Source: Neolewinella persica DSM 23188 (GTDB lineage: Bacteria > Bacteroidota > Bacteroidia > Chitinophagales > Saprospiraceae). From it: a DNA stretch of 33,914 bases. The position numbers and the translations under genes are program-made. The notes beneath the pieces were generated by a model. It was given only the letters and a program-made list of their open reading frames with translations, did no database searches and was not told the origin of the DNA. Shown piece after piece: positions 31,469-33,914 of this stretch (position 1 is the first letter of the stretch; each line of letters begins with the position of its first letter). The stretch covers positions 1-33,914 of the forward strand of contig NZ_KB890444.1 in NCBI RefSeq assembly GCF_000373105.1, read 5' to 3'.

Positions 31469-32335
31469 CTATTGGGATTCCACCAAGATGACCACCCGCC
31501 GGTTCGCCGCACGTCCTTCGGCCGTAGCATTATCAAAAGCGGGTTGGTCTTCTCCGGCTCCTACCACCTTGAATTGCAGGGTCAGCTTCGCTTTTCCAGT
31601 CAGCTTTACAACCAGGTACTGCCTGACTTTTTCAGCCCGAAGAAGCGATAATTTTTCATTATACTGTTCATTTCCTAGGTCGTCGGTATGGCCAGTAATG
31701 GTGACCACGCTTCCGGAGAGCAGGTTCAGTTGGGCGGCTAGGGAATCCAACCGGTTAAAGGCCTCCCTCCGGATGTCCGATTGACCGAAGGCGAACAGGG
31801 CATTGGCGGACAGACTGATTTCGGTGGGACCGCAAGTATTGACTTCACCAAGATACCGTGCCTTCAGCGCCAGGCCCATCAGCGGCTGGTACGCATTGTA
31901 GTACCATACCCGGACTGGATAAGTGCCTGGTTGTAACGCCTGGGTATCACGCTCCACCCGCCATTGATGCGGCCGGTCATTGTCAATCGACAGCGAATCG
32001 TTGATCCACAGGCGGGAACCGTCGTCGCTGGCCAAACTGAATTCGTAGCAGCCGGCGGTATCGATAGAAAGTTGGGAATTGAGGAGGAAGGCGAAGCGGT
32101 CCACCAGGCCGACACCGGGGAAATTTTCTTCGGTATTCCGGGGCAGGAAATTGAGCTGTGGAAAAGAGATTTGCCCGACGATGCTGTCAGCAGATACCGG
32201 GCGATCCGGAAAACCGTACCGAATTGTTTTTTCGGGAAGTTTTAGCAGGTCTCCGGTAAAGGCAGTGAAGGATTGGGCGCGGCCGCAGGTGCAGAAGAAA
32301 AGGATTAGGAGCAGGGTTGCGGAGCAACGGTCCAT
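31469..32335 (-). CDS. PA14-OmpA family outer-membrane/peptidoglycan-associated protein
   Basis: 288 residues. A signal peptide covers about 1-21 (MDRCSATLLLILFFCTCGRA). Residues of about 75-165 form a PA14-like beta domain (SLASDDGSRLWINDSL at 100-115; VRVWYYNAYQPLMGLALKAR). Residues of about 180-286 are an OmpA C-terminal peptidoglycan-binding domain (TITGHTDDLGNEQYNEKLSL with D218/D219, and GRAANRRVVI with R275 and R279). The protein probably links a surface or periplasmic carbohydrate-binding module to peptidoglycan. Residues 15-20 of the signal peptide (C-T-C-G-R-A) are encoded by a perfect copy of the dispersed GC element. Single gene; its stop is 26 bp from that of the convergent peptidase gene. 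Confidence 0.93.
   Translation of the reverse strand: MDRCSATLLLILFFCTCGRAQSFTAFTGDLLKLPEKTIRYGFPDRPVSADSIVGQISFPQLNFLPRNTEENFPGVGLVDRFAFLLNSQLSIDTAGCYEFSLASDDGSRLWINDSLSIDNDRPHQWRVERDTQALQPGTYPVRVWYYNAYQPLMGLALKARYLGEVNTCGPTEISLSANALFAFGQSDIRREAFNRLDSLAAQLNLLSGSVVTITGHTDDLGNEQYNEKLSLLRAEKVRQYLVVKLTGKAKLTLQFKVVGAGEDQPAFDNATAEGRAANRRVVILVESQ
32275..32293 (+). repeat. Dispersed 19-bp GC element, copy I (consensus match) in the OmpA signal-peptide region
   Basis: GGGCGCGGCCGCAGGTGCA, the full consensus. It lies inside the PA14-OmpA gene near its 5' end and is read on the opposite strand as C-T-C-G-R-A, in the c-region of the signal peptide. It is followed on the plus strand by the purine-rich GAAGAAAAGG flank seen with copies D, E and H. 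Confidence 0.8.
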
Positions 32336-32706
32336 TGGTGGTAATTAGGTGGTTAAAATTCTGAAAACAGGGTCTCAATTAGTAACTGGCTCCTCCGTTA
32401 AATATTTCCTTTCCACCCCGCTAACTTTTCATTTTGTGTTCATCAGCCTGAAGGTTGCCGAATACTCGCTGCCATCAACCGTCCTGTGCACCTGCGGCCG
32501 CGCCAAATTCCTTGGTAAGGCGCCTTAAAATTGCTCCACTTCGACGAAACCCGTCCAAAGGTGTACACCCAAAGACCAAGCACTCGTATATTACGGCCGC
32601 TAAGCAACAATTTTCGTGCTTTAGCATTATACTACCTCAGCCTTAACTGCCCACCACCACAAGAATTCCGGGCATCCTACCAACTTTAGATAATAAAATC
32701 AAGACC
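32336..32706. other. Divergent intergenic region before the acyl-CoA dehydrogenase gene
   Basis: 371 bp with no supported gene. It must hold the promoters of the divergent PA14-OmpA and acyl-CoA dehydrogenase genes, but no clear TAnnTTTG box was found. It carries copy J of the dispersed GC element at 32487-32505. The rest shows nothing I can name. Confidence 0.4.
32487..32505 (-). repeat. Dispersed 19-bp GC element, copy J
   Basis: On the minus strand: TGGCGCGGCCGCAGGTGCA, which differs from the consensus only in the first base. The core GCGGCCGC is intact. It is intergenic, about 200 bp upstream of the acyl-CoA dehydrogenase start and only about 195 bp from copy I, in the opposite orientation. 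Confidence 0.8.
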
Positions 32707-33864
32707 ATGGTTTCTACCCTTTCTACAACGTCCAATACGGAACAACTGGAGATGATCCGGCAAAGTGCCCGTGATTTTGCTGAAGCTCGCATCCGTCCGG
32801 ATTTCATGGATTGGGACGAAAGAGAACACTTTCCCCGCGAACTATTTACGGAGATGGGTGACTATGGTTTCCTGGGCGTACTCGTCCCTGATGAATATGG
32901 AGGTACGGGGCTCGGCTACGCAGAGTACATTACCATTATTGACGAAATCTCCCAGGTATGTGGCTCCATCGGCCTGAGCGTCGCGGCGCACAATAGCCTT
33001 TGCACCAACCATATTCTGACGTTCGGCAGCGAAGCTCAAAAAGCCAAATACCTACCTAAATTAGCCAGCGGAGAGCACATCGGTGCCTGGGGGTTGACGG
33101 AGCCCAACACCGGTTCTGATGCTGGCCGCATGCGGACTGTGGCTGAAAAGCAGGCAGATGGCAGCTGGATATTGAACGGGGCCAAGAACTTTATCACCCA
33201 CGGTCTTAGTGGAGAAGTTGCCGTCGTCATTGTCCGTACGGGCGAATTGCTTGACAGCCACGGGATGACCGCCTTCATCGTTGAGCGAACGGACAAAGGG
33301 TTCCGTGGCGGCAAAAAAGAAAGCAAACTGGGTATGCGCGCCAGTGAAACTGCTGAAATGATCTTCGAAGACTGTCATCTCCCCGCTGACCGGGTGCTTG
33401 GCGAAGTCGGCGAAGGCTTCATTCAAAGCATGAAGATTCTCGACGGCGGTCGCATCAGCATCGCTGCACTGAGCCTTGGAATTGCCAGAGGTGCCTTCAA
33501 CGCTGCGTTGAATTACAGCAAAGAGCGGGAACAATTCGGTAAGGCCATCAGTAAATTCCAGGCCATTTCTTTCAAATTGGCCGACATGGCCACTGAACTG
33601 GAAGCTGCCGAGCTGCTCGTCCGCGAAGCCGGACGACTAAAAGATGCTCACCTTCCAGTAACTAAAGTATCCGCCATGGCCAAGCTCTTCGCTAGCGAAG
33701 TGGCCGTCCGCTGTGCCAACGAAGGTGTTCAAATTTTTGGAGGCTACGGATTCACCAAAGAATTCCCTGCTGAAAAATTCTACCGCGATTGCAAGTTGCT
33801 CACCATTGGTGAAGGAACTTCTGAAATCCAGAAGCTGGTGATAAGCCGGTCGTTGTTGAGGTAG
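32707..33864 (+). CDS. Acyl-CoA dehydrogenase (short-chain/butyryl-type)
   Basis: 385 residues, the normal length. It oxidises acyl-CoA to trans-2-enoyl-CoA with FAD and passes electrons to ETF, in fatty-acid or amino-acid degradation. Both family signatures are visible: GAWGLTEPNTGSDAG at about 125-139, and IFGGYGFTKEFPAEKFYRDC near the C-terminus. The catalytic glutamate is E369 in IGEGTSEIQ, the position used by short-chain enzymes. The ATG at 32707 (MVSTLSTTSN) precedes the typical N-terminal helix (MIRQSARDFAEARIRPDFMD). It is a single gene, followed directly by a tandem repeat. The chain-length preference is inferred from the glutamate position. Confidence 0.96.
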   Translation: MVSTLSTTSNTEQLEMIRQSARDFAEARIRPDFMDWDEREHFPRELFTEMGDYGFLGVLVPDEYGGTGLGYAEYITIIDEISQVCGSIGLSVAAHNSLCTNHILTFGSEAQKAKYLPKLASGEHIGAWGLTEPNTGSDAGRMRTVAEKQADGSWILNGAKNFITHGLSGEVAVVIVRTGELLDSHGMTAFIVERTDKGFRGGKKESKLGMRASETAEMIFEDCHLPADRVLGEVGEGFIQSMKILDGGRISIAALSLGIARGAFNAALNYSKEREQFGKAISKFQAISFKLADMATELEAAELLVREAGRLKDAHLPVTKVSAMAKLFASEVAVRCANEGVQIFGGYGFTKEFPAEKFYRDCKLLTIGEGTSEIQKLVISRSLLR

Positions 33865-33914
33865 GTTGCAGGTTGCAGGTTGCAGGTTGCAGGTTGCAGG
33901 TTGCAGGTTGCAGG
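33865..33914. repeat. Tandem GGTTGCA heptamer repeat at the right end
   Basis: At least seven uninterrupted copies of the 7-bp unit GGTTGCA begin right after the acyl-CoA dehydrogenase stop codon and run to the end of the window. The reverse complement of the unit (TGCAACC) occurs three times in the first 40 bases of the window. The true repeat number is unknown, as the sequence ends within it. Confidence 0.9.

Noticed and set aside
33865..33914. CRISPR array
   Set aside because: The repeats are contiguous heptamers without spacers; no cas genes are present. The GATAGTCT array at 25171 likewise has no spacers.

Overview
The window looks like a chromosomal segment of a member of the Bacteroidota, most likely a marine Saprospiria/Lewinella-like bacterium; the phylum is well supported, the order is inference. 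Evidence for the phylum: promoters of the TTTG-N19-TAnnTTTG type, a short RpoD without region 1.1, a FecI/FecR/TonB-dependent receptor cassette with an N-terminal STN domain and a DUF4249 lipoprotein, VCBS/ASPIC-UnbV lipoproteins, a type IX secretion cargo metalloprotease, a GNAT-nitrilase fusion and a zinc-free type of ribosomal protein L32. No tRNA, rRNA, CRISPR array, prophage or transposase gene was found.

Layout. 1-1114: repeat-rich left end, then yceD-like DUF177 and rpmF under one clear promoter, closed by a strong hairpin terminator. 1417-1803: RidA. 1827-7282 (minus): a complete cell-surface signalling and uptake cassette (ECF sigma, FecR anti-sigma, STN-type TonB receptor, DUF4249 lipoprotein). 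7575-9146: sodium/alanine symporter, its terminator, and a 165-bp inverted-repeat element. 9472-16977 (minus): two large paralogous VCBS/ASPIC lipoproteins flanking a small lipoprotein; the upstream paralogue and the small lipoprotein overlap by 4 bp. 17264-20181 (minus): GNAT-carbon-nitrogen hydrolase fusion and rpoD. 20521-25066 (plus): DUF983 membrane protein, a T9SS metalloprotease and an SUI1/YciH-type factor. 25214-27730 (minus): glnS and an ECF sigma factor. 28076-31442 (plus): GNAT acetyltransferase, a small acidic protein, and an S9D-type glutamyl endopeptidase without a signal peptide. 31469-32335 (minus): PA14-OmpA protein. 32707-33864 (plus): acyl-CoA dehydrogenase, then a GGTTGCA tandem repeat that runs off the window.

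How genes work together. The sigma/FecR/receptor/DUF4249 set is one regulatory and transport unit in which the receptor's STN domain probably passes a substrate signal to FecR and releases the sigma factor. The two VCBS lipoproteins and the small lipoprotein appear to form one surface-exposed operon. Most other genes are housekeeping genes in single or two-gene transcription units.

The most interesting non-genic signal is a dispersed GC-rich element of about 19 bp (consensus GGGCGCGGCCGCAGGTGCA). It occurs in at least six near-perfect copies plus several weaker ones, in both orientations, between genes and inside coding sequences in different reading frames. It behaves like a nucleotide-level element (uptake-, chi-, HIP- or REP-like) and not like a protein motif.
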